Assembly: GCA_002490665.1 (NCBI GenBank)
Contig: DKUL01000078.1
Location: 1 to 33,151, forward strand
Reading direction: 5' to 3'
Origin: Lachnospiraceae bacterium UBA7205
GTDB taxonomy: Bacteria > Bacillota > Clostridia > Lachnospirales > Lachnospiraceae
DNA: 33,151 nucleotides
Shown: positions 24,238 to 32,554 of the stretch, one piece after another
Numbering within the stretch: the stretch's first letter is position 1
How the letters are laid out: every line of letters begins with the position of its first letter
Position numbers and translations under genes: made by a program
Notes under the pieces: generated by a model
What the model saw: only the letters and a program-made list of their open reading frames with translations
Database searches by the model: none
What the model was told of the DNA's origin: nothing

Positions 24238-24259
24238 AATGCTAAAATAGCATTATAAT
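24238..24259 (+). promoter_or_regulatory. Inverted repeat and -10-like box before the AAA-ATPase gene
   Basis: AATGCTA/TAGCATT (24238-24244/24248-24254) is a perfect 7-bp inverted repeat abutting TATAAT (24254-24259). No good -35 is visible. A protein-bound promoter site is possible. Confidence 0.35.
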
Positions 24260-24330
24260 TGGTTAATGTCTGGAACAACGCATTTGGCAGGGGGAATGCG
24301 TGTCAGGGCGGATGATGGTGAGGTGCGGGT

Positions 24331-26043
24331 ATGTATAAGGGAAAGCCAGCCATTGGCTATCAGAATTTTGAAGAGGTCAGGGCAGGGGGCATATTTTATG
24401 TGGACAAAACAGATTTTATCAGGGAATGGTGGGAATGCGCGGACAAGGTGACGCTCATAACCCGTCCGCGCAGATTTGGCAAAACACTGAATATGAGTAT
24501 GACCGAGTGCTTTTTTTCAAGGAAATACGCTGACAGGGGTGATTTGTTTTCCGGACTTTCCATTTGGAATGAAGAAAAGTACAGACAGCTTCAAGGCACA
24601 TATCCGGTGATATTCATGAGCTTTGCGAATGTCAAGGCATCCACCTGCAGGAAAATGGAATACAAGATAACCGAACTGCTTGCAAGGCTGTATGAACAGA
24701 ACAGTTATCTGCTTGACTGCAATATCTTAAGCGATAACGAAAAAAAATATTTTCATAAAATACAGCCTGGAATGGGGGATGAAATTGCCTCGGGGGCAGT
24801 CAACGCAATATCTGAATTCATATACCGTTATTATGGAAAAAATGTAATTATTATTCTCGATGAATACGATACGCCCATGCAGGAGGCGTGGATATCAGGA
24901 TACTGGGATGAGGCAGTGGCATTTTTCAGGGGGCTTTTCAATTCCACATTCAAGACAAATGCCCACATGGAGCGTGGGCTGATTACAGGCATAACCAGAA
25001 TATCAAAAGAGAGCATTTTTTCTGATTTCAACAATCTGAAAGTAGTGACAACCACATCTGATGCATATGCCACATCCTTTGGCTTCACAGAGGAGGAAGT
25101 ATTTCAGGCGCTTGATGATATGGGACTGGGACAGGAAAAACAGGGCGTGAAAAAATGGTATGACGGTTTTTCGTTTGGCAGCCAGACAGATATCTATAAT
25201 CCATGGTCAATCATATCGTTTATCAGCGAAAATGGAAAATATAAGCCATACTGGTCAAATACAAGCGGCAATGGACTTGTAAATACACTGATACAGGGAG
25301 GAAATACTGATATTAAACGCACCACGGAGGAATTGCTGAAGGGCAGCAGCTTTGAGGCACATATTGACGAGCAGATTGTGTTTGAGCATCTAAACGGCAG
25401 TACAAATGCAGTCTGGAGCCTTCTTCTTGCCACGGGCTATTTAAAGGTGCTCCACGTGGAGCCCGTCAATGCAGATGACGAACACGATGCACTGTACACG
25501 CTGGCGCTGACAAACTTTGAAGTAAAGAAATTGTTCAGAAACATGGTAAAGGGCTGGTTTGAAAATAGCACCGCGGCAGTATACAATGAATTTATCAAGG
25601 CGCTGCTCATGAATGATGTGGACGCTATGAATGAATTCATGAATGACATCACGCTTCATGTTTTCTCAAATTTTGATACAGCCAAAAGCGCATCGCCAAA
25701 AGACGCGCCGGAACGCTTTTATCATGGTTTTGTGCTGGGGCTTATTGTGGCGCTTGAAGGCAGGTTCCAAATCACCTCCAACAGGGAGAGCGGATTCGGG
25801 CGATATGACGTAATGCTGACCCCTGCTGACAGGGAGAGGGATGACGCCTACATCATGGAATTTAAGGTGCATAAACCGGCAAAGGAAAAAGACTTGCAGG
25901 AAACGCTGGCAAATGCCCTTGCACAGATTGAAGCAAAAAGGTATGATGCAGACCTCACCGCAGCAGGCATAGAACCCGCGCGGATAAGGAAATACGGATT
26001 TGCATTTAAGGGCAAGGAGTGCCTGATTGGGGCGGGGACGTAG
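24331..26043 (+). CDS. AAA-ATPase-like protein with C-terminal PD-(D/E)XK nuclease domain
   Basis: Cytoplasmic protein of 570 aa of the AAA-ATPase_like plus PDDEXK_9 (DUF1703) family that is often multi-copy in gut Firmicutes and Bacteroidetes. An N-terminal GYQNFEEVRAGGIFYVDKT segment leads to a P-loop variant RPRRFGKT (45-52) and Walker B VIIILDEYDTPM (D177, E178). The C-terminal nuclease core is D493 (GRYDVML) and E510-x-K512 (EFKVHK). GAGGTG 7 nt upstream supports the ATG. The biological role is unsettled; a mobile-element or defence role has been suggested for such proteins. It lies 274 nt after the SIR2 operon and behind the structured element, so it is probably a separate unit. Confidence 0.85.
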   Translation: MYKGKPAIGYQNFEEVRAGGIFYVDKTDFIREWWECADKVTLITRPRRFGKTLNMSMTECFFSRKYADRGDLFSGLSIWNEEKYRQLQGTYPVIFMSFANVKASTCRKMEYKITELLARLYEQNSYLLDCNILSDNEKKYFHKIQPGMGDEIASGAVNAISEFIYRYYGKNVIIILDEYDTPMQEAWISGYWDEAVAFFRGLFNSTFKTNAHMERGLITGITRISKESIFSDFNNLKVVTTTSDAYATSFGFTEEEVFQALDDMGLGQEKQGVKKWYDGFSFGSQTDIYNPWSIISFISENGKYKPYWSNTSGNGLVNTLIQGGNTDIKRTTEELLKGSSFEAHIDEQIVFEHLNGSTNAVWSLLLATGYLKVLHVEPVNADDEHDALYTLALTNFEVKKLFRNMVKGWFENSTAAVYNEFIKALLMNDVDAMNEFMNDITLHVFSNFDTAKSASPKDAPERFYHGFVLGLIVALEGRFQITSNRESGFGRYDVMLTPADRERDDAYIMEFKVHKPAKEKDLQETLANALAQIEAKRYDADLTAAGIEPARIRKYGFAFKGKECLIGAGT

Positions 26044-26154
26044 CGGCTGGATGAAGAAGACCATGCGGAGCGATACATCAAAAAACATAGTAAAATCAAT
26101 AAAATGGGGCATTCTGCTGTTCAGTAATGATAAGCATAAATAATGTTGTAAAAG

Positions 26155-26195
26155 TATAATAGATATAATCTGCACAGTATGTTATACTGTATAAC
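26155..26195 (+). promoter_or_regulatory. Promoter and overlapping palindromic operators of the VapB-like gene
   Basis: Two -10-like TATAAT boxes (26155-26160 and 26164-26169) are followed by ACAGTAT/ATACTGT (26174-26180/26184-26190) and by GTTATACTGTATAAC (26181-26195). Both are perfect palindromes and they overlap. Toxin-antitoxin operons are commonly autorepressed through such sites. No clear -35 was found. Confidence 0.55.
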
Positions 26196-26254
26196 AGATG
26201 AGAGAAAAGGCGAATCAATTTGGAAATGTAAAATTTATTAAGGAGGAACCGTAT

Positions 26255-26473
26255 ATGCTGGCATTGGCAGGAACAATACAGGGAAATACAGTAATTATCG
26301 ACAATGATAGTATAACGAATTATGACGGGAAAGATGTAATCCTCACAATTCTTGACCATCCGTATAAAGCGGACAGGAAAAAGATTAACTGGGATAAATA
26401 TGGAATGGAAACAGAGCGTGGAAGGCATGTTGAAGATTATATGGAGGAAATAAGGAATAATGATAGAATGTAA
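26255..26473 (+). CDS. Putative VapB-type antitoxin
   Basis: Protein of 72 aa located directly before, and overlapping, a PIN-domain toxin fragment. The N-terminus LAGTIQGNTVIIDNDSITNYD has the short beta-hairpin look of AbrB/MazE-like or DUF104-like antitoxins. The acidic C-terminal tail (RGRHVEDYMEEIRNNDRM) would wrap the toxin. An ATG 57 nt upstream is in frame, but AGGAGG 9 nt before 26255 selects this start. Overlapping palindromes in the promoter suggest autoregulation. The antitoxin family is not certain. Confidence 0.65.
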   Translation: MLALAGTIQGNTVIIDNDSITNYDGKDVILTILDHPYKADRKKINWDKYGMETERGRHVEDYMEEIRNNDRM

Positions 26474-26648
26474 ACGTATTTATATAGATACATCTCCATA
26501 CATCTATTATTTGGAAAAGAATCCTCAGTATAGCGATAAAGTAAAGGATTTTTTTATAAAAAGTTATTATTCCGGTAAAGAGTTTGTAACATCAACAATT
26601 ACAGTAGAGGAATATGCTATTGTTCCATATCGGGAGATTATGGTATAA
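26460..26648 (+). pseudogene. Truncated PIN-domain (VapC-like) toxin
   Basis: The 62-residue product begins as a PIN ribonuclease: RIYIDTSPYIYYLEKNPQYS supplies the first catalytic Asp (D10), and TITVEEYAIVPYRE supplies the conserved Glu region. PIN toxins are normally about 125-140 aa, so the second half, with the remaining acidic residues, is missing. I find no continuation in the other frames; a terminator hairpin begins 21 nt after the stop. It overlaps the antitoxin gene by 14 nt. The toxin is probably inactive. Confidence 0.7.
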
Positions 26649-26669
26649 ATTTGAAAATAAGAGTATAAA

Positions 26670-26715
26670 AGCAGCATGATTTATTGAATGTAATAAGTCA
26701 TGCTGTTGGTTTTTG
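26670..26715 (+). terminator. Terminator after the truncated VapC-like gene
   Basis: AGCAGCATGA and TCATGCTGTT (26670-26679/26698-26707), extended by TTATT/AATAA, give a stem of about 16 bp with a 6-nt loop, followed by GGTTTTTG. The rest of the 26649-27031 gap holds a second hairpin (26887-26931) and the start of the 24-nt motif region; no gene is evident. Confidence 0.75.
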
Positions 26716-26886
26716 TGCTGTATAAATGTAATATGTCTTTTAACATCTCGTTCAAAATGTTTTATTAGGCAGAACATCTACGATATTTTTAAGAATGCTG
26801 AATTTAAAAGGAATTTAAAGCTTTGTGTGCCGCAGAAGTCAAACGATGTGGGACGCGGATGAACAGCATATAAAGTTTAAATGGAT

Positions 26887-26933
26887 AAGGGGCAGAGTTG
26901 ACGAGGCGAGCGTTGGTCAATTCTGTCCCTTGT
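26887..26933. repeat. Dispersed hairpin repeat (copy 2)
   Basis: AAGGGGCAGAGTTGAC (26887-26902) pairs with GTCAATTCTGTCCCTT (26916-26931), using two G-U wobbles. The right arm is identical over 19 nt (26915-26933) to the hairpin at 14372-14390. The left arm differs only where wobble pairing keeps the stem. This suggests an RNA-level structure or a mobile palindrome. No T-tract follows, so terminator function is doubtful. Confidence 0.65.
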
Positions 26934-26988
26934 ATAAGGGAAGGAAAGGTAATATTATGGTATTGTAAGGGGAATAATGGGGAAAATC

Positions 26989-27012
26989 GACTGATAATCG
27001 GGAGTTATCTGT
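26989..27012 (+). repeat. 24-nt motif upstream of the ATP-grasp/radical SAM gene (left copy)
   Basis: This 24-nt sequence has the core GATAATCGGGAGTTATC and internal arms GATAA/TTATC. It occurs perfectly and in inverted orientation at 31367-31390, upstream of the convergent pentapeptide-repeat gene. Here it ends 5 nt before the GGAGG ribosome site, so it lies in the promoter or leader. It could be an operator, an RNA leader element, or one terminal inverted repeat of a 4.4-kb cassette. Confidence 0.85.
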
Positions 27013-27031
27013 TGACTGGAGGATATAATAA

Positions 27032-29785
27032 TTGAATTGTATTGAAAGAATTTTGGGACATTTTAGCTTAAGTAATTTTATTTCAATTGCTGCCATCGTA
27101 ATTTCTTTTATTTCAATATATTATTCCAAAGTACATGATGACAATGTTCGTTTTCTTGATATGTTCAATGAATGTTATAGAAAAACTTTTGCACTTCGAT
27201 CTAAATTAGGCAAAACAACAGAGACTTGTTGGAAAATTCCATTTTATTATGAATATGATAGCATAGTCGCATTGGATATTGTGGAAGAAACAATTTTAGA
27301 CTATCTTACAGAATTAGAAAACTTTTTTTCTTTCACCAGAAAACATCGGCTTACCAAAAAATCATTCCAGTCATTTGTTTCATATGCGTTTTATCAAAGA
27401 ATTGCTTCATTATATCCATATATTTTAAAGAAACAGATAAAAACAAATAATCCAGATATGTTTAAAAATTATGTAAAAATAGTCGGAGAGATGAGAAAAA
27501 TGCCCAAAATAGAAAATCAATTATTGGAAAATAAAAATAAATGTTACATTGGTATCCGGGAATCGGATATATATTACTCTAAATATTTTTTTGATAATGC
27601 CGTATGTATTTTTAGCAATACACCTGGTCAGGAATCATTCTCTATAAGACACAACCAAAACATTGACCATAGAGAAATATTTCCCTTTTATTTAAATAAG
27701 GTGCAGCAATATAATAACAAGGATGTGTCATTTTATTTTTACAACCAACGGACAGCATATAATTATGATGAGAGTATTCAGAAAAAAAGTAGGTGCATAA
27801 ATGAAAAGGATTTGTTAGATTTTCTAAACAATAAACTTTCAGTAAAAGAATGGTTTACCCAAAATTTAATTCCAGTAGCTCCTTATGCAACATTTATGGG
27901 CAAAGACCTTCTTTATTCAAAGATTTGTTCATATTTTCAGGGAAATACAGCTTTTGTGATTCAAACTGCCCATGGAGGCGGAGGGATTGGAACTTATTAT
28001 GCGGAAAGTCAGCACTTTGCAGAAATTCTGGATAGGGCAGAACCCTTACAGCGCTATATTGTATCTCCTTATATCCCTAATGTTTCTGTGAATATACATA
28101 TTTTTATCTCGGAGAAACAAACTGTATTGTCTCCTGCGTCAGTACAAATAATAGAGCTTAAACAACAGCAGCTTTGTTATCGTGGAGGGGATTTTTGTGC
28201 ATTCCAGAAAATACCCAGTTCTGTTAAAGAAAAAATCAGGCAATTAAGCATAAAGATAGCGGATTTGCTACGGAAAAAGGGGTACAGGGGTATTGCTGGT
28301 ATTGATTATATTGTTGCCCAGAATGAACAGGTATACTGCTGCGAAATTAATCCTCGTTTTCAAGCATCAACATTCATTTTAGACCGTTATCTTCAGGAAA
28401 TTAATCATGACGCTTTGATGGCATCATCATGTTTTGAACTGAATGAGATGGCATTTCACGGAAACATGATGACAACACTCTCTTATGAAGATGAAATAAA
28501 TTATAGCTGTTACTTCTACTATGGCGACGGAATACCTTCTTCCTATTTTAAAGAAAAAGGTCGGTTGTTTAAGCAAAATAAACGAATAGACGTTTTTGAT
28601 GATGGTATGGAATATTATTTGAACAGTAACAAGACAGATAATAATTCTTATCTGTTCCGTGTCGTGTTCCCGCATCCCATCAGTAAAGTCTCACCGGATA
28701 TGACATTATGGATTAATGACAATATTACAGTAAAGCAAAGACCCTGCAATAATATCTCATACAAGACAGCATTGTTAAATCAGGGAGTCCGTGTAGAAGG
28801 AAAACGTAATAATATAAAAAATGGGGTATATGAATCAATTGACATATCTGTTATGGCAAGTCCATATATACAGCCCCCAATTAATATAAATTGTGCTTTT
28901 GGAATCAACCTGTCACAATATAGTCCGTTTCTGGTTAAGTTATCCGAAAGTGCAGAGGAGCTATATTATTACGATGAAAAAATAGCGGACATCAGTGTTG
29001 AGAAAAACCGCCTTTCATCATTACACGATTTGGAACAGAAAATGTTATTTATCAGTACAGACCGTTTGAGAATAAAACTTGTATCTGGCTGCGAAAATAA
29101 AAATCTGGGAAAAGGATGCGCATTTTGTAATGTACCTCATTCTGAATATCAATTTTCCGTTGCACAGATTCAGCAGGCATTACAAAGTCTAAAAAATCTC
29201 AATATTGATTTTCGACATATACTGATTGGAGGCGGAAGCTGTCTTGCTCCAGATTCGTGGAATAAAATAATTGAAATCTGTAGTTATTTAAAAAATGACA
29301 ATGACTATGCGGAAAAGCCAATTTCAATCATGACAATGCTGCCACCGAAAAATATGTTAACCCGGCTTAAAAATGCAGGAGTTGAAGAGGTGGCTTTTAA
29401 TCTCGAAATTGCAGACGAAAAACTTGCATATCAGTTGATGCCTGCCAAACGCAGAATGGGAAAAGATTCTTACTATGAAATCCTACAGGAATCTGTCCGC
29501 ATTTTTGGCATAGGAAATGTCCGTTCTGCACTTTTGGTTGGTCTTGATAAAGAGCAGGATATTTATAACGAAATAATAACCTTGGCAGAAATAGGTGTTA
29601 TCCCATGTCTGTCTGCATTTCGCGCCCTCCCTAAAACACTTTACGAAAATGACTTGGGTCCGGAAAATGAATACCTCTTGAATGTGTACAATCGCGCATC
29701 TGAAATGCTGCTATCCATGTCCGGCAATATACGTGAATTGGGACCATCCTGCAAGGCATGTCGGAATAATATGCTTATATTGTAA
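27032..29785 (+). CDS. Membrane-anchored ATP-grasp / radical SAM fusion protein
   Basis: Protein of 917 aa, starting at TTG with GGAGG (27018-27022). One N-terminal hydrophobic helix (about 13-33) is followed by a helical region to about 170. Residues about 265-475 resemble an ATP-grasp ligase: Gly-rich loop AHGGGGIG (H314-G320) and Mg-binding CEINPRF (E438, N440). Residues about 675-917 resemble a radical SAM domain with cluster cysteines C687, C696, C699 (CX8CX2C, a wide variant of CX3CX2C), GGGS (733-736), NLEIADEKL, and a C-terminal CKAC (C907, C910). ATP-grasp plus radical SAM in one chain suggests modification of a peptide or amino acid. The substrate is unknown. The gene is convergent with the pentapeptide protein gene, stops 9 nt apart, and is AT-richer than the left part of the window. 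Confidence 0.8.
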   Translation: MNCIERILGHFSLSNFISIAAIVISFISIYYSKVHDDNVRFLDMFNECYRKTFALRSKLGKTTETCWKIPFYYEYDSIVALDIVEETILDYLTELENFFSFTRKHRLTKKSFQSFVSYAFYQRIASLYPYILKKQIKTNNPDMFKNYVKIVGEMRKMPKIENQLLENKNKCYIGIRESDIYYSKYFFDNAVCIFSNTPGQESFSIRHNQNIDHREIFPFYLNKVQQYNNKDVSFYFYNQRTAYNYDESIQKKSRCINEKDLLDFLNNKLSVKEWFTQNLIPVAPYATFMGKDLLYSKICSYFQGNTAFVIQTAHGGGGIGTYYAESQHFAEILDRAEPLQRYIVSPYIPNVSVNIHIFISEKQTVLSPASVQIIELKQQQLCYRGGDFCAFQKIPSSVKEKIRQLSIKIADLLRKKGYRGIAGIDYIVAQNEQVYCCEINPRFQASTFILDRYLQEINHDALMASSCFELNEMAFHGNMMTTLSYEDEINYSCYFYYGDGIPSSYFKEKGRLFKQNKRIDVFDDGMEYYLNSNKTDNNSYLFRVVFPHPISKVSPDMTLWINDNITVKQRPCNNISYKTALLNQGVRVEGKRNNIKNGVYESIDISVMASPYIQPPININCAFGINLSQYSPFLVKLSESAEELYYYDEKIADISVEKNRLSSLHDLEQKMLFISTDRLRIKLVSGCENKNLGKGCAFCNVPHSEYQFSVAQIQQALQSLKNLNIDFRHILIGGGSCLAPDSWNKIIEICSYLKNDNDYAEKPISIMTMLPPKNMLTRLKNAGVEEVAFNLEIADEKLAYQLMPAKRRMGKDSYYEILQESVRIFGIGNVRSALLVGLDKEQDIYNEIITLAEIGVIPCLSAFRALPKTLYENDLGPENEYLLNVYNRASEMLLSMSGNIRELGPSCKACRNNMLIL

Positions 29786-29794
29786 CAAAAAATT

Positions 29795-31300
29795 TTAGTC
29801 TTTATCTGCATTATTTTTTTTAAATATCATTACATCCTTGTTATATAGGTCGGTAATATCCGTTTTTAATTGTTGTGTTATCTGTTCAATGTATTGATTC
29901 ATTTTTTTTTCTGAATATTTTGTTTTAATATTGAGCAACTGTTCCTTACAGCGTTCTATGCGATCATCAACATATTTCGCATAGAGCGCATTATCTGCCG
30001 GAGTATAGTCGTCAGGAACAATCTGATTACCAGAATTTGTACCAGATTGCTTTTTCTCAACAATACTCCATATCAGTTGTGCTATTGTGGCTAAGGCACC
30101 AGCGGAACATATAACATCAACCATAATTTCAAAAGGAGAATGATTAGAAACAGCGACCTGAAATCCAAGTTGTCCAAAATCATACCGGGAAAGCGCATCA
30201 TTTAGCTCTGCTGATAATGAATTTACATATGCAACTCCTTCTTTGTTCTTTTTACAGATATTTGTTCGGATGTTAAAATTATATGTAATGCTATCACTTT
30301 TTCCGCTCAGCAAAGTTTTCCTGATTTCACCCGCATTGACAATGTAATCATTGATTCGTTCGGGAGGAATGGTGTCATTATATAAATAATTTTCAATTTT
30401 TTTACTTGCGCGGCGTATGGTAACCTCATCTAGCAAGTCGTGCCGTTTAGCGAGTCTGCAAAGATGGCGGATCATACGAAAATCCAAGGTATCCAGAGAT
30501 TGGTTTATACCATTTAAAAAAACAGACTGTGCCTCCTGCATCTTTCCTTTGGCAATTAATAAATTACAAACCGGAAAACATTCCTGTTTATCATCATAGT
30601 AATATATCAGGTTATCTATTTGGCGGATATACTCTTCACAAGAAACTTCCTTATCCCCTGTGGCAAATGATATTTTTCCGGAGGACTCTTTCAGAAAATC
30701 AGATGCCCCAATTATGTATGCAAACTGATAAAATGGAAAAGTTACGTTATCCAGGCTGGTATTTAGTAATTCAATAAATTCCACATTCGTATGACCAGCA
30801 TTTAATCCCTCAAGGCAACAGCCATTAAAGCAGCTTCCTTCAAGGGTACTGCTTTGAAACTCAACTTTTTTAAATTTTGAATTGTAAAAAAGTGACTGTA
30901 AGAATCCACTACTTATGAATTTTACTTTATTAAAGTTACATGCCGTAAAACTACTTTGGCTGAAATTATTGCCAATATAAAAATTATCATCTGTTTTTTT
31001 ATTGGCAAATAAACTGTTAAAAAAATTGCAGCATGCAAAACTGCTACCTAATAATTTTGTTTCCTTAAATGTGACATTTTGATATGAGGATGCAGAAAAA
31101 GCAACATTGTCAAAAGTGCATTCTTTAAAAATAGTATTCTGAAACCGGCTTCTTTTCATGCTTAATTTTTTATATGTATGATTTGTAATGTGCTGTTTTA
31201 CAGCCCCGCCAGTAGACATTTTATTGTTCATATCAGAACTTGGATAATTATTATTCAGTTCTTCCAGAGCTTTCTTTATTTCTTGCTGACTTGGATTCAT
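29795..31300 (-). CDS. Pentapeptide-repeat protein with C-terminal membrane helix
   Basis: Protein of 501 aa. Residues about 45-190 form pentapeptide-like repeats, with Phe/Leu every five residues (FQNTIFKECTFDNVAF, later FKKVEFQSSTLEGSCF), predicting a right-handed beta-helix. A helical middle region follows (about 220-330). One hydrophobic segment (about 393-416, ICSAGALATIAQLIW) and a Lys/Glu-rich coiled C-terminus follow. The start ATG has AAAAGG upstream. Pentapeptide-helix proteins act as DNA mimics or scaffolds; this one may instead be the partner or target of the ATP-grasp/radical SAM protein encoded tail-to-tail. That link is inferred from the shared 24-nt motif. Confidence 0.8.
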   Translation of the reverse strand: MNPSQQEIKKALEELNNNYPSSDMNNKMSTGGAVKQHITNHTYKKLSMKRSRFQNTIFKECTFDNVAFSASSYQNVTFKETKLLGSSFACCNFFNSLFANKKTDDNFYIGNNFSQSSFTACNFNKVKFISSGFLQSLFYNSKFKKVEFQSSTLEGSCFNGCCLEGLNAGHTNVEFIELLNTSLDNVTFPFYQFAYIIGASDFLKESSGKISFATGDKEVSCEEYIRQIDNLIYYYDDKQECFPVCNLLIAKGKMQEAQSVFLNGINQSLDTLDFRMIRHLCRLAKRHDLLDEVTIRRASKKIENYLYNDTIPPERINDYIVNAGEIRKTLLSGKSDSITYNFNIRTNICKKNKEGVAYVNSLSAELNDALSRYDFGQLGFQVAVSNHSPFEIMVDVICSAGALATIAQLIWSIVEKKQSGTNSGNQIVPDDYTPADNALYAKYVDDRIERCKEQLLNIKTKYSEKKMNQYIEQITQQLKTDITDLYNKDVMIFKKNNADKD

Positions 31301-31355
31301 AAATATATACCTTTTCTTGCTGAATTTTCATGACTTTTTCATATTTTTGTAATGC

Positions 31356-31390
31356 ATTATAAACTGACAGATAACTCCCGATTATCAGTC
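31356..31390 (-). promoter_or_regulatory. Promoter region with the right copy of the 24-nt motif
   Basis: On the minus strand the 24-nt motif (31367-31390) is followed 5 nt later by TATAAT (31356-31361), so it spans the -35 position of the pentapeptide gene's promoter, a typical activator or repressor site. Its copy at 26989-27012 precedes the convergent gene. In the rest of 31391-31679 I see no gene; a ribosome-site-like GGAGG followed by a six-codon reading frame (31675-31695) is probably a remnant. Confidence 0.65.
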
Positions 31391-31679
31391 AAAATGTTAC
31401 AATAGAATCCCGCTAAAAATATACAAATGTAGAAAAATAACTGACACATCTTGGCTTGTCTGTTTTTTCGATTGTGCATGTCAAAAGGCGTTAGTGCACA
31501 TAATTCAGAAGATGTTATGTAGACTGGATTGGGGTACGTTACCGGAGTAGCAAAGACAAAAATGTAGATTTGTGGTGGTCTTAATCTGTCTGAAGTTAAA
31601 AGTAAAAATAAATTAAGAAATTTGTTTTTATGGATTGTGGAATTGCAGATTTAACATGGAGGTGTAGAATGGTATGAAA

Positions 31680-31706
31680 GAACCAGTGCCTTAGAAACAC
31701 TGGTTC
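31680..31706 (-). terminator. Hairpin terminator after the ribbon-helix-helix gene
   Basis: GAACCAGTG and CACTGGTTC (31680-31688/31698-31706) form a perfect 9-bp stem with a 9-nt loop, 11 nt past the stop on the minus strand. The T-tract is short (TTTC), so efficiency is uncertain. Confidence 0.6.
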
Positions 31707-31716
31707 GTCGCTAACT

Positions 31717-32469
31717 TTATACCGTTCCGTACTTCTCTTTTAACAAAATACTTGTACTTTCCTGAAGATAGCAAGGCTTGATTAAAGTGTCAAAATCACC
31801 TTTCTGTTTTGACTGCTCCAGCATAAACTTTATCTTTTCAATATTTTCCTGTAATTCCTGAAAGTTGCAGCAGACATTTATTGCAATTGATTGCCCATTG
31901 GTTCTGTCTGACAACCGTAAGTCAAGCGGAAGATAAAAATCATAATCACCATATGCTACTGCTACTAATGTGTCTGGACAAGCTTCATGTACCAGCCGTT
32001 CTATTTCCTTAGCGTCTAAGAAGTTTCTTCCGACCGGGCGCAGTGAAATCTTTGCAGAAGGTACTTTTAGCATGGGCAATTTCTCACCGGATAGGTCGCC
32101 ATGATAAATGGGATATGTATACCTGAGTATCTCGATATAATCCCTCATTTGACGTCTGTTTTCATCAATGGCAGCCTTTAATTCCTGCAAAAGATGTGGC
32201 TTAAGCGCTTCAACCTCGTTATTGAGTTCTCCCAGTTTTACGAATAATTTTTTCTCGTCTTTAAAACACTCTCTGGCAATCAGTTCTAACCTGTGGTCAA
32301 ATTCAGCTGTGCCCAGATTACTGCTTGAAATTCCCGAACTGAGGTACATGAGACACAACTGATTAAGGCTGACATTCTCCGCTTTGGATTGTCTTAGCAA
32401 AGCGCCATGCAGGGATTTGGGTAGACGTAATTTAATGTTTCCTGACAAATCTTTCATATTTTCTGTCAT
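31717..32469 (-). CDS. Ribbon-helix-helix (HicB-like) DNA-binding protein with unknown C-terminal domain
   Basis: Protein of 250 aa. Residues about 8-50 match a ribbon-helix-helix fold as in HicB/Arc proteins: GNIKLRLPKSLHGALLRQSK, then AENVSLNQLCLMYLSSG. A coiled region (about 65-115) and an unrecognised C-terminal domain of about 130 residues follow, containing ACPDTLVAVAYGDYDFYLPLDLRLS. It starts at ATG 32469 with AAAGGAG upstream. No HicA-like toxin (a short double-stranded-RNA-binding-fold protein) is adjacent, so it is not an evident toxin-antitoxin pair. An inverted repeat in its leader suggests autoregulation. The closest relatives would be HicB-type antitoxins or mobile-element regulators. 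Confidence 0.72.
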   Translation of the reverse strand: MTENMKDLSGNIKLRLPKSLHGALLRQSKAENVSLNQLCLMYLSSGISSSNLGTAEFDHRLELIARECFKDEKKLFVKLGELNNEVEALKPHLLQELKAAIDENRRQMRDYIEILRYTYPIYHGDLSGEKLPMLKVPSAKISLRPVGRNFLDAKEIERLVHEACPDTLVAVAYGDYDFYLPLDLRLSDRTNGQSIAINVCCNFQELQENIEKIKFMLEQSKQKGDFDTLIKPCYLQESTSILLKEKYGTV

Positions 32470-32493
32470 TTTTAGTTTCTCCTTTCATAAATG

Positions 32494-32554
32494 AGGTCGT
32501 ATGTGACCTTAATAATTTACAATTGTAATATAACAACCCTGCATATGATGTCAA
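32494..32554 (-). promoter_or_regulatory. Promoter and operator-like repeat of the ribbon-helix-helix gene
   Basis: On the minus strand TTGACA (32549-32554), a 16-nt spacer and TATATT (32527-32532) make a good promoter. The leader then carries AGGTC/GACCT (32494-32498/32505-32509), an inverted repeat suited to a dimeric ribbon-helix-helix repressor. The remaining 32555-32885 contains the hairpin at 32651-32694 and no gene that I can support. Confidence 0.65.

Noticed and set aside
24331..26043. AAA-ATPase/PD-(D/E)XK gene as third component of the SIR2 system
   Set aside because: It has its own upstream region beyond the structured element and belongs to a widespread multi-copy family, so adjacency alone is weak evidence.
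31675..31695. Six-codon mini-gene with a GGAGG-like site upstream
   Set aside because: Too short to support as a gene; it runs into the hairpin of the ribbon-helix-helix gene terminator and is more likely a remnant.
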